Position numbers and translations under genes: made by a program. From assembly GCA_050288705.1 (NCBI GenBank), contig JBNKEI010000150.1, forward strand, positions 1-61,396: a stretch of DNA of 61,396 nucleotides, in the 5' to 3' direction. The stretch comes from JBNKEI01 sp050288705. Its GTDB lineage: Bacteria > Myxococcota > Myxococcia > Myxococcales > UBA5297. Below the pieces are notes generated by a model. That model did no database searches, was not told the origin of the DNA, and saw nothing but the letters and a program-made list of their open reading frames with translations. Positions 44,277 to 52,922 of this stretch are shown here, piece by piece (positions within the stretch are counted from its first letter, which is position 1; each line of letters opens with the position of its first letter).

Positions 44277-44747
44277 ATGAAAGTTGGAATTGCCAATGAC
44301 CACGGGGGCTTTGAGCTAAAGGTGGAAGTTGGTGAATGCTTGGAATCTTTGGGGTGCGTGTGGGTCGATTATGGTACTCACGACAATAGTGCAGTAGATT
44401 ACCCGGACTACGCTTCCCAAGTTGCCAGAGCGGTACGCGATGGCCAGGTAGATTTAGGGATTTTGGTATGTGGGACAGGCATTGGAATGTCCATCGTTGC
44501 TAACAAGTATGTGGGAGTGCGAGCGGCAGTATGCACTAGCGAATACGAAGCGCGAATGAGTAGGGCGCATAACAATGCTAATGTGCTTTGTTTAGGCGAG
44601 CGAGTGGTTGGAAGGGGTTTAGGCAGAGCGATTGCAGAAGTGTTTGTGCGTACTCCTTTTGAAGGGGGAAGGCACGAAAGGCGTTTAAAAAAAATTAGCG
44701 ACGCGGAACAAGAGAATTTAATAGCGGCCAACGTGATTTCTAATTAA
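44277..44747 (+). CDS. rpiB: Ribose-5-phosphate isomerase B
   Basis: A 156-aa enzyme that interconverts ribose 5-phosphate and ribulose 5-phosphate in the pentose phosphate pathway. The RpiB/LacAB features are present: VGIANDHGGFELK at the N-terminus, YGTHDNSAVDYPDYA, the CGTGIGMSIVANKYVGVRA catalytic Cys and phosphate loop, and HNNANVLCLGERVVG. ATG 44277 follows GGAG by 6 nt; the longer TTG start inside fabF is unlikely. Its stop overlaps the glyA start (TAATG). Confidence 0.96.
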   Translation: MKVGIANDHGGFELKVEVGECLESLGCVWVDYGTHDNSAVDYPDYASQVARAVRDGQVDLGILVCGTGIGMSIVANKYVGVRAAVCTSEYEARMSRAHNNANVLCLGERVVGRGLGRAIAEVFVRTPFEGGRHERRLKKISDAEQENLIAANVISN

Positions 44748-46003
44748 TGAGGATGCCAGTGAACCACCAAAACCTAAGCCAATTTGATTCGGAAATTTCT
44801 AAATTAATTGAGGAAGAGACTCTTCGCCAAGAACAAGGGTTAGAACTAATCGCCAGCGAAAACTTTGTTTCTAGAGCAGTGCTGGAAGCTGCCGGCTCGG
44901 TTCTGACTAATAAATATGCCGAAGGATATCCAGGAAATAGATATTACGGTGGTTGCGAGCAGGTAGACGCTGTCGAGCAGATTGCTATCGAGCGCGCCAA
45001 AAAGCTTTTCAATGCCGAATACGCCAATGTTCAGCCGCATTCTGGCTCACAGGCGAATATGGCTGCTTATATGGCGCTTATACTGCCGGGAGACACCGTG
45101 TTAGCGCTGGATCTTAATTCTGGCGGGCATCTTACTCATGGTTCTCCAGTAAATTTTTCTGGTAAATTATATAAAATAGTTTCTTATGGCTTGCATAAAG
45201 ATACCGAAACCATTGATTACGACCAAGTAGCTCGGTTGGCACGTGAACACCGGCCAAAAGTAATAGTGGTGGGCGCGTCGGCTTATCCGAGAGTAATTGA
45301 TTTTGCGAGTTTTCGAGAAATTGCCGATGAAGTAAAAGCCGCAATAGTAGTTGATATGGCACATATTGCTGGTCTAGTAGCTGCGGGAGTTCATCCCTCA
45401 CCTATTCCTTACGCCGAAATTGTAACTACTACCACTCATAAAACATTACGTGGCCCCCGAGGAGGAATGATTCTTGCCAAAGAGCCTTTTGGTAAAAAAC
45501 TTAATAGCCAGGTATTCCCAGGAATTCAGGGTGGACCGCTGGAACATATTATTGCTGCTAAAGCAGTGGCGTTAAAAGAAGCAATGGAGCCATCTTTTAA
45601 AGAGTATTGCCAGAAAATATTAGAAAATGCTCAGGCATTAGCCGAGGGGCTGCAATCTCGGGGATTAAGGTTATGTTCGGGAGGCACGGATAATCATTTA
45701 ATAATGGTAGATTTACGCTCCAAACAAATAACTGGAAAAGCAGCTCAAGAAGCATTGGAAAAAGCTCGGATAACCGTAAACAAAAACATGATTCCATTTG
45801 ATCCGGAAAAGCCCTCGGTGACGTCGGGAGTCAGATTGGGAACACCAGCCCTCACCACCCGCGGAATGGGCAAGAACGAAATGGGATTTATCGCTTCCTT
45901 AATTGGTGATGTCCTGGAAAACTCCCAGAACCTAAAAGTGCTATCGCGAGTAGGTGACCAAGTAAAAGAACTTTGCAAGCAGTTTCCATTGTATGTAGGA
46001 TAA
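44747..46003 (+). CDS. glyA: Serine hydroxymethyltransferase
   Basis: A 418-aa PLP enzyme that converts serine and tetrahydrofolate to glycine and 5,10-methylene-THF, the main one-carbon source. The PLP lysine is Lys232 in TTTTHKTLRGPRGG; LIASENFVS, NKYAEGYPGNRYYGG and NVQPHSGSQAN are family signatures. Start ATG 44747 overlaps the rpiB stop; ATG 44753 is an alternative. Confidence 0.98.
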   Translation: MRMPVNHQNLSQFDSEISKLIEEETLRQEQGLELIASENFVSRAVLEAAGSVLTNKYAEGYPGNRYYGGCEQVDAVEQIAIERAKKLFNAEYANVQPHSGSQANMAAYMALILPGDTVLALDLNSGGHLTHGSPVNFSGKLYKIVSYGLHKDTETIDYDQVARLAREHRPKVIVVGASAYPRVIDFASFREIADEVKAAIVVDMAHIAGLVAAGVHPSPIPYAEIVTTTTHKTLRGPRGGMILAKEPFGKKLNSQVFPGIQGGPLEHIIAAKAVALKEAMEPSFKEYCQKILENAQALAEGLQSRGLRLCSGGTDNHLIMVDLRSKQITGKAAQEALEKARITVNKNMIPFDPEKPSVTSGVRLGTPALTTRGMGKNEMGFIASLIGDVLENSQNLKVLSRVGDQVKELCKQFPLYVG

Positions 46004-46017
46004 GGTATACGCGCGCT

Positions 46018-46509
46018 ATGCGTTGCCCTGGTTGTAAAAACACAGACAACAAAGTCATTGATTCTAGACTTTCTCACGATGGGCAAGTCATCCGCAGGCG
46101 TCGCGAGTGCTTGGGTTGTTTTCGTCGATTTACAACTTACGAGCGCATAGAAGAAATTATGCCCCTGGTGTTAAAAAAAGATGGTCGTCGAGAAGTTTTT
46201 GTGCGTGAGAAAATACTTGCCGGCATGACTAAAGCAGTGGAAAAGCGCCCAGTTTCTGCCGAGCAACTTGAACAGATAGTGTTGGACATCGAGCTGAAGT
46301 TGCAAGAGCTAGGGGAAAAAGAAGTTTCTTCTAGTCAGGTGGGAGAGCTGGTAATGCATTCTCTGCAGAAAGTGGATGATGTAGCCTATGTGCGCTTTGC
46401 CTCGGTTTATCGTAGTTTTCGCGATGTGCGCGAATTTATGGAAGAACTTAAAGATTTGCTTGCCGAGAGAAGCATAGATTTGGAAAACCGGGGAAAGAAA
46501 AAACTATAG
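46018..46509 (+). CDS. nrdR: Transcriptional repressor NrdR
   Basis: A 163-aa repressor of ribonucleotide reductase genes. An N-terminal zinc ribbon (MRCPGCKNTDNKVIDSR and RRRECLGCFRRFTTYER) binds NrdR boxes; an ATP-cone follows (VLKKDGRREVFVREKILAGM) and senses ATP/dATP. The start is set at ATG 46018 because the zinc ribbon always begins at MRCPxC; AAGG lies 12 nt upstream. Placement between glyA and ribD is the classic order. Confidence 0.97.
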   Translation: MRCPGCKNTDNKVIDSRLSHDGQVIRRRRECLGCFRRFTTYERIEEIMPLVLKKDGRREVFVREKILAGMTKAVEKRPVSAEQLEQIVLDIELKLQELGEKEVSSSQVGELVMHSLQKVDDVAYVRFASVYRSFRDVREFMEELKDLLAERSIDLENRGKKKL

Positions 46510-46532
46510 GCCGTTGAGTTAAGCGCGCATAA

Positions 46533-47690
46533 GTGGCGGATTTTATGGGAACTAGTTCCCAAGACTTGTGGATCAAAGAGCATGCCGAGTATTTCATGCG
46601 TCTTGCTCTAGACGAAGCCAGAAAAGGATTAGGAAGAACCAGCCCCAATCCTGCTGTTGGCGCAGTGCTGGTAAAAAACGGAAAGGTAATTGCTAAAGGA
46701 TATCATCAAAAGGCGGGTGGGCCACACGCGGAAGTTGTCGCCATAAAAAATGCTGGGGAGCAGGTCCAAGGAGCTGATTTGTATGCGACTCTAGAGCCCT
46801 GCAATCATTATGGCCGTACGCCACCCTGTACCGAAGCTATTGTGCAAGCAGGAATCTCTCGGGTTTTCGTCGGATGTCAGGATACCAATCCCTTGGTAGC
46901 AGGGCAGGGCATAAGCAAATTACAAAAATTGGGAATCCCGGTGTTTACTGGAATTCTAGAAGAAGAATGCTCATTACTCAATCGTGCATTCTTTACATTT
47001 GTCAACCAACAACGACCTTTCGTAACGATTAAGGTGGCAGCTACGGCTGATGGAAAAATTGCTACTACCACTGGAGATTCTCGTTGGATTACTGGCTTGC
47101 CCGCTCGTGAAAAAGTGCATGTATTGCGCGACCAGGTAGATGCCATTTTGGTCGGCGCGGGAACAGTGCGTGCAGATGATCCGGCGCTAACTGCCAGGCC
47201 TAATTGCCAGCTTGCTCAACGCCAGCCTTTGCGAGTGATACTGAGCGCTAACTTGAATATTTCTTCTCAGGCAAGAATATTTCGCGAAACTGCAGGAAAA
47301 GCCCTAGTCCTTACTACTGCAAGGTTGAGTGAGCAAGCCGAAAAAAACAAGGCTCAGTTAGAATCGCAAGGGATTGAAGTAGTCAGTGTAAACACCGTCG
47401 GCGCAAAAACCGATTTGCATGCGGTGCTAAATTATTTGGCTTTGCGTAACGTGGTGCATTTATTGGTGGAAGGTGGCGCCGGAATTTTTGGGGCTTTTTT
47501 AGAGAATCAGTTGGTTGATGAAGCAATGCTATTTATTGCGCCTAAAGTATTAGGTTCTGGGCTTTCCTGGGCGCGCTTGACCGAACGTGTTCAAATGGGA
47601 CAAGCAATACATTTGACTTTCTCTACAACGGAGATGGTAGGGGAAGATTTGCTTATTGTGGGTCGCGCCGGGGTTCGCCAGCCCCGGTAG
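46533..47690 (+). CDS. ribD: Bifunctional riboflavin deaminase/reductase
   Basis: A 385-aa enzyme for steps two and three of riboflavin synthesis. The deaminase domain (about 15-160) has zinc ligands in GPHAEVVAIKNAG and PCNHYGRTPPCTEAI. The reductase domain (about 160-380) has FVTIKVAATADGKIATTTGDS, VDAILVGAGTVRADDPALTAR and the NADPH loop LLVEGGAGIFGAFLE. Start could be GTG 46533 or ATG 46545; neither has a clear binding site. The other rib genes lie about 8.4 kb downstream after an insertion. Confidence 0.96.
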   Translation: MADFMGTSSQDLWIKEHAEYFMRLALDEARKGLGRTSPNPAVGAVLVKNGKVIAKGYHQKAGGPHAEVVAIKNAGEQVQGADLYATLEPCNHYGRTPPCTEAIVQAGISRVFVGCQDTNPLVAGQGISKLQKLGIPVFTGILEEECSLLNRAFFTFVNQQRPFVTIKVAATADGKIATTTGDSRWITGLPAREKVHVLRDQVDAILVGAGTVRADDPALTARPNCQLAQRQPLRVILSANLNISSQARIFRETAGKALVLTTARLSEQAEKNKAQLESQGIEVVSVNTVGAKTDLHAVLNYLALRNVVHLLVEGGAGIFGAFLENQLVDEAMLFIAPKVLGSGLSWARLTERVQMGQAIHLTFSTTEMVGEDLLIVGRAGVRQPR

Positions 47691-48021
47691 TTATTAGTTA
47701 GTATTGTCATAATGGTATATTGGCGTTCTAACTTGTGTTTAACTGTGTATTAATGTCTAATTTAAGGTTTTGTTGGAGCTTCCTTTATCGTTTGAGAAAC
47801 TGTTGATTCAAGGTATAAATGCCAAACATTTGACTCATATTTGCCCTGGCCTGATTCCTTTCTATATACTATGTCACGGTCTCTAATATGTCCTCCGGTA
47901 TGAGCAAAACCAGATATATTGCGCGATTGCGGTTGAAAAAATATTGGCAACAGGGGGAATAATTCGTAGCTTGAATCGTTATTTGTTTTTTTGTTGTTTG
48001 CTTCTCAAAAGGAGGTTGCAC
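47691..48021 (+). other. AT-rich intergenic region before the GH44 gene
   Basis: This 331-bp stretch separates ribD from the secreted glycosidase. It is visibly AT-rich and contains no convincing reading frame, tRNA or strong hairpin. It must hold the glycosidase promoter; several TATAAT-like boxes are possible, and none can be preferred. AAGGAGG at its end is the glycosidase ribosome binding site. The composition change suggests the left border of an inserted block. Confidence 0.5.
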
Positions 48022-51000
48022 ATGAGGTTATTTTTACCCAAGCAGGCCAGGAAGTGTTGCTCGATAATTGGCACTGTATTGGTGGTCACTGTTTCTTTAT
48101 TTGCTTCAGTGGCGGCAGCAGCCAATGATATTGTTGTGTATGATGATAATTTGGAGGAAGGATGGCAAAACTATTCGTACGGTGCGACTGTCGATTTTTC
48201 TAATACTTCACAAGTTTATGATGGCATTCATTCAGCAGCTGTCACCATGAATGGTTGGGCTGGATTTTATCTTCATAAAAATTCAGTTATTGATCTGACT
48301 GGTTACGAGAGATTGAGCTTTTGGATACGCGGAAATAGCAACAGTACGATTCGCTTCTTTTTGAACTATGATTCCAGCATAAGTAAATATTTTTCGGTCA
48401 CAGCGAATACCTGGACCCTAGTAAATATACCTCTATCTGACTTAGGTAACCCTCCTTTTCTGAGAGATATCCATTGGATGAATAATTCTGATTCTGGTCA
48501 GACAGTCTACTTTGATAAAATCAAAGTGATTGCATCGACTAATTCTCTTCCTGTCGGTCCGATTCTCAGTGTTGATGTGACTGCTAATCGCCACCCTATA
48601 AGTGATGATATCTACGGCATGAATTACGCTAGCGAAAATCTGGCGCAAGAGATAAGACTGCCGGTCAGACGTTGGGGCGGTAATGCAACATCCCGTTATA
48701 ATTGGAAAAATGATGTCAGCAACAAGGGTAGCGATTGGTACTATGAAAATGTTCCCATGAGCAACTCTAGTCCGCAAACATTGCCGGACGGATCTGCTGC
48801 CGATAAATTTGTTGACCAAGATCGGCGAACGAATACTCGGACTCTTATGACTGCGCCGCTTATTGGCTGGGTCCCTAAACGAAGAATAGAGAGTCACCCA
48901 TACGATTGCGGTTTCAAAGTTTCAAGGTACGGCGAGCAACAATCGGTTGATGGATACGATCCTGATTGCGGTAACGGCATAAAGCCCGATGGCCAAGCCT
49001 TTATCGAAGGCAACGACCCGACCGATACTAGCACTGCTATTGGGCCTTCATTTGTTTCCGAATGGATAAATCATTTAGTAGCAAAATACGGCACGGCTGC
49101 AAATGGCGGGGTTAAGTATTACAATTTAGATAATGAGCCGATGTTGTGGAATAGTACTCAGCGCGATGTGCATCCGCAACCCACCAGTTATGACGAATTA
49201 CGCGATCGTACGTATCAATATGCAGCAGCGATTAAACAAGTTGATTCTTCTGCAAAAACCTTAGGTCCAGCAGTATGGGGTTGGTGCGCATATTTTCATT
49301 CTGCAGTTGATGACTGTTATGACCGGACCGATTATCAAACGCACGGTAATGTTCATTTTGTTCCCTGGTATTTGCAGGAAATGCAACGCTATGAGCAGCA
49401 ACATGGTGTGCGTATACTGGATTATCTCGATTTACATATTTACCCGCAGGTTGGCGGGGTATATAATTCGAATATTGGTACAACCACCGCACAGAAAGCA
49501 CGGCTTCGATCGATTCGTCAATTGTGGGATGAGAGTTATACTCACGAAGGATGGATTGGGCAATCGGTTTATCTGATTCCCCGCATGAAGCAATGGATAA
49601 ATGCGAATTACCCTGGAACCAAAACTGCAATCACTGAATATAATTGGGGCGCTCTCGGTTACTTGAGTGGTGCTTTGGCTCAGGCGGATATTCTTGGTGT
49701 ATTTGGTAGGGAGGGTTTGGATTTAGCGACTTTATGGGCTCCACCAAGCAGTACCGATCCTGGTGCATTCGCCTTCCGTCTCTACCGTAATTATGATGGC
49801 GCGGGAAGCGGTTTTGGGAAAACAAGTGTGCAGGCGCTAAGCTCCGACCAGGAGACGCTGTCGATTTATGCCGCTGAGCGCAGTGAAGACAATGTTGTCA
49901 CCGTAATGGTCATCAATAAAAAACCAGCCAGCGTAATCAGCACTCTCCAACTTGCTGGAGTGCATACCGCATCTATCGCGGAAGTCTACCGTTACGGTTC
50001 GGCTAATCTCCAGGGCATTGAGCGGCTTTCTAATGAGGTGGTTGCGGACAGCAAAATTACTACTACCTATCCCGGAAATTCGATCACTTTGCTGGTTTTG
50101 CCCTACGAAAACGGAGGTGGAGGTGGAGGCGGTGATGGCGATGGCAATGGCGATGGCGACCAAGAGTCGCAAACTTTGCTGGTTGATTTTGGGTCCTTTT
50201 ATGCGTCTACGCAGGCGAATGGCTGGAACAATGTGACCGAAGAAATTGGCAGTGCGGTTGGGGCGCGGCTAACTAATTTAGTCAACACTCAAAACAACGA
50301 TACGCCCATAGATTTGGTTATACTAAACCGTTTCAACGGAGCGAATACCAACGGTACATCTAATTCGGCCCATTTCACCGCCAGCGCCACTAGCGATTCG
50401 CTCTTTGGCAATACTGAGAATTGGAGCGGCCTGACCAATGTAATGCCTAAATTCAAGCTGACTGGGCTTGATCCGCAGCGTGCATACCATTTCACTTTCT
50501 ACGCATCGCGGATGGGTGTGAGCGACGCTCGCGAAACGAAATACACCATCGTTGGCAGAAACACGACCAATGTAACGCTTAATCCGGCGAACAATGTTAA
50601 TAGTGTAGTAGAAACCTCAGTGGGAATTATTCCTGACCAAATGAATGAAATTACTATTAGCCTTGCCCCTACCGAAAATAACAATAATCCCTATCATTTC
50701 ACCTATCTGGGCGTAATGAAGGTGGTAGATGATGAGGCAGGCGATGTAGACGACGAGGATACCTTGCAAACTCTGCAAATTGATTTTGGTTCGTTATCTA
50801 CGCCAGCAGGTACCCCCGGATGGAATAATGTAACCGAAAATATAGGCAAGGTGGTCGGAGCACAGCTAAATAACTTGGTTAATATTCAAAACGAGCAAAC
50901 GCCATTAAGTTTGGAGATAATAAACCGTTTTAACGCAGCCAATACCAACGGAACGCTTAGTTCGACTCATTTCATGCCAAATGCTACCCGCGATTCACTT

Positions 51001-51330
51001 TTCGGTAATACTGAGAGATGGAATGGTTTGGCCAATGTGATGCCCCGATTTAAGCTGAAGGGACTCGTTCCGCAGCGCGTTTACCGCCTTACCTTCTATG
51101 CTTCTCGATTGGGAGTGGGCGATATTCGCGAAACGGAATATACGGTTGCTGGACAAAATACCGCTACTGTGGTGCTGGATTCAGCCAATAATATCAATGA
51201 CCTGGTTACGGTAGAGGTTGTTCCCAATGGAATGAACGAGATTACGGTTGGCTTGGCTCCAGCCGCAAACAATAACAACTACTATCATTTCACCTACCTG
51301 GGTGCCATGAAGGTTGAAGAAATGCTGTAG
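48022..51330 (+). CDS. Secreted GH44 endoglucanase/xyloglucanase, modular
   Basis: A 1102-aa exported enzyme. Signal peptide 1-35 (ends SVAAAA-ND). Residues about 37-170 form a carbohydrate-binding beta-sandwich (LTGYERLSFWIRGNS, FFLNYDSSISKYFSV). The GH44 catalytic part follows (about 180-695): PVRRWGGNATSRYNWKND, predicted acid/base Glu372 in YNLDNEPMLW, predicted nucleophile Glu539 in AITEYNWG. A Gly/Asp linker encoded by repetitive GG-rich DNA near 50115-50160 leads to two homologous modules (about 716-901 and 916-1102) that share DSLFGNTE and TFYASR with RETxYT. GH44 enzymes cleave beta-1,4-glucans such as xyloglucan and CMC. AAGGAGG lies 7 nt before ATG 48022. Probably acquired. Confidence 0.92.
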   Translation: MRLFLPKQARKCCSIIGTVLVVTVSLFASVAAAANDIVVYDDNLEEGWQNYSYGATVDFSNTSQVYDGIHSAAVTMNGWAGFYLHKNSVIDLTGYERLSFWIRGNSNSTIRFFLNYDSSISKYFSVTANTWTLVNIPLSDLGNPPFLRDIHWMNNSDSGQTVYFDKIKVIASTNSLPVGPILSVDVTANRHPISDDIYGMNYASENLAQEIRLPVRRWGGNATSRYNWKNDVSNKGSDWYYENVPMSNSSPQTLPDGSAADKFVDQDRRTNTRTLMTAPLIGWVPKRRIESHPYDCGFKVSRYGEQQSVDGYDPDCGNGIKPDGQAFIEGNDPTDTSTAIGPSFVSEWINHLVAKYGTAANGGVKYYNLDNEPMLWNSTQRDVHPQPTSYDELRDRTYQYAAAIKQVDSSAKTLGPAVWGWCAYFHSAVDDCYDRTDYQTHGNVHFVPWYLQEMQRYEQQHGVRILDYLDLHIYPQVGGVYNSNIGTTTAQKARLRSIRQLWDESYTHEGWIGQSVYLIPRMKQWINANYPGTKTAITEYNWGALGYLSGALAQADILGVFGREGLDLATLWAPPSSTDPGAFAFRLYRNYDGAGSGFGKTSVQALSSDQETLSIYAAERSEDNVVTVMVINKKPASVISTLQLAGVHTASIAEVYRYGSANLQGIERLSNEVVADSKITTTYPGNSITLLVLPYENGGGGGGGDGDGNGDGDQESQTLLVDFGSFYASTQANGWNNVTEEIGSAVGARLTNLVNTQNNDTPIDLVILNRFNGANTNGTSNSAHFTASATSDSLFGNTENWSGLTNVMPKFKLTGLDPQRAYHFTFYASRMGVSDARETKYTIVGRNTTNVTLNPANNVNSVVETSVGIIPDQMNEITISLAPTENNNNPYHFTYLGVMKVVDDEAGDVDDEDTLQTLQIDFGSLSTPAGTPGWNNVTENIGKVVGAQLNNLVNIQNEQTPLSLEIINRFNAANTNGTLSSTHFMPNATRDSLFGNTERWNGLANVMPRFKLKGLVPQRVYRLTFYASRLGVGDIRETEYTVAGQNTATVVLDSANNINDLVTVEVVPNGMNEITVGLAPAANNNNYYHFTYLGAMKVEEML

Positions 51331-51461
51331 GTTTAGAAAGACGCACGCCTCCTCAAGCCAATTATTACAAATTTGCTTTGGTGATTGAGATGGCGTGCGG
51401 CTAAAACCCTTAAACGCGGAATTGCAAGCCCTAATTTTTCCGTTGAAGAAAGGGAGTAGTC

Positions 51462-52871
51462 ATGGCTGTATCAACGCTTTTGGTAGCGGGCATTGTGCTT
51501 TCACTTGCTAATCTAGGTGTCATATTTCTGGTTTTGGCTCGCTTGGGAAGGATATCCCAGCAAGCAGACTTCGATGATGCGAAGTTGACTGCCGCAGTAG
51601 ACCGTCTAGAACGAGTATTGCGGGAAGAAGGCAAGCGTGGCAGGGACGAGGCCAGTTCCGTAGGAAAAGCTCTCCGCGAAGAAGTGTTTAGTCAGATTCT
51701 TGGCTTGCAGAAGGGACTGCGCGAAGAAGTGACCAATATATTTAGGCAATTAGGAGAAGCCCTTATTTCAAATATAAATATTAGCTCCTTTTCTCAAAAA
51801 GAACGCTTGGAACAAGTTGCCAAAGAAATTGCTGGCTTGACTTTAAAACAGGAACAGGCTCAGGAAAATCTTCGCCAAACAATGGAGCAACGTTTAGATA
51901 CTCTGCGTAGGGATAATGCCGAAAAACTAGAAAGAATTCGCAAGACAGTCGACGAACAGCTCCAGGGCACTTTGGAAAAACGTCTGGGGGAATCTTTTAA
52001 GTTGGTAAGCGAGCGCTTAGAGCAAGTTCATAAAGGGCTGGGGGAAATGCAAAGTCTAGCCAACGGCGTTGGTGATTTGAAACGTGTTCTTACAAATGTT
52101 AAAACGCGGGGAACTTGGGGTGAGGTGCAGCTTGGGAATCTTCTTGAGCAGATGCTTACTCCCGATCAGTATCTGATGGATGCGGCTATTAAGCCAGGAA
52201 GCCAAGAGCGAGTTGAGTTTGCTGTGCGTCTTCCAGGAAAAGGTGAAGGTGATCCGGATGTGTTGCTGCCGATTGACGCCAAATTTCCAAGTGAAGACTA
52301 TGAGCGGCTAATATTGGCTTCTGAAAGGGCTGATGCTGATGCAGTTGAAGCGGCGGCAAAGCAGTTGGACGCTAGAATTAAAGCCTGCGCCAAGGATATT
52401 CGCGATAAATATATTAATCCACCACACTCGACTGATTTTGCGATTCTTTTTCTGCCTACCGAGGGACTTTATGCGGAAGTTCTTCGCAGGCCGGGCACTG
52501 TCGAGCTAATCCAAAGAGACTTTCGCGTTACCATAGCAGGGCCAACCACCATCGCGGCCATTCTCAATGCCTTGCAAATGGGGTTCCGCACGCTAGCCAT
52601 TCAAAAGCGATCAAGCGAGGTATGGCAAGTACTTGCGGCTGTTAAAGGGGAATTCGGAAAATATGGATCAATTCTCGAAAAGGTCCAGAGAAAACTAAAT
52701 GAAGCATCAAAAACCATCGACGAGGTTTCTGTTCGCCGCCGAGCTATCGATCGCAAATTGAGAGCAGTTGGTAGTATTCCCGAGCAAAGAGCGGAGGCAT
52801 TGCTGGGTATAGGCCCGACAGAACTGGACGAACTAGAGGGAACCGAGTCGGACGAGGTGGTTTCTCGTTAG
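51462..52871 (+). CDS. rmuC: RmuC family DNA recombination protein
   Basis: A 469-aa protein anchored by one N-terminal helix (LLVAGIVLSLANLGVIFLVL). A long coiled coil (about 30-200, rich in Glu, Arg and Lys) precedes the RmuC nuclease-like domain: GTWGEVQLGNLLEQML, LPIDAKFPSEDYERL, STDFAILFLPTEGLYAEVL and AGPTTIAAILNALQMGFRTL. In E. coli RmuC limits inversion between short inverted repeats; the PD-(D/E)xK fold is predicted. GGGAG precedes ATG. Convergent with the nitronate monooxygenase gene. Confidence 0.94.
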   Translation: MAVSTLLVAGIVLSLANLGVIFLVLARLGRISQQADFDDAKLTAAVDRLERVLREEGKRGRDEASSVGKALREEVFSQILGLQKGLREEVTNIFRQLGEALISNINISSFSQKERLEQVAKEIAGLTLKQEQAQENLRQTMEQRLDTLRRDNAEKLERIRKTVDEQLQGTLEKRLGESFKLVSERLEQVHKGLGEMQSLANGVGDLKRVLTNVKTRGTWGEVQLGNLLEQMLTPDQYLMDAAIKPGSQERVEFAVRLPGKGEGDPDVLLPIDAKFPSEDYERLILASERADADAVEAAAKQLDARIKACAKDIRDKYINPPHSTDFAILFLPTEGLYAEVLRRPGTVELIQRDFRVTIAGPTTIAAILNALQMGFRTLAIQKRSSEVWQVLAAVKGEFGKYGSILEKVQRKLNEASKTIDEVSVRRRAIDRKLRAVGSIPEQRAEALLGIGPTELDELEGTESDEVVSR

Positions 52872-52913
52872 GGCGTGTCCCTATATCCGGCGATGTCGGA
52901 TATGGGGGTGCCC
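52871..52913. terminator. Hairpin between rmuC and the nitronate monooxygenase gene
   Basis: Two arms, GGGCGTGTCCCTATATCCG and CGGATATGGGGGTGCCC, pair with few interruptions around a 7-nt loop (GCGATGT). It lies directly after the rmuC stop and 9 bp from the stop of the opposing gene, so it can serve both. T-tracts are short (GGTTTT on the plus side), so efficiency is uncertain. Confidence 0.65.
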
Positions 52914-52922
52914 TAGTCGGTT

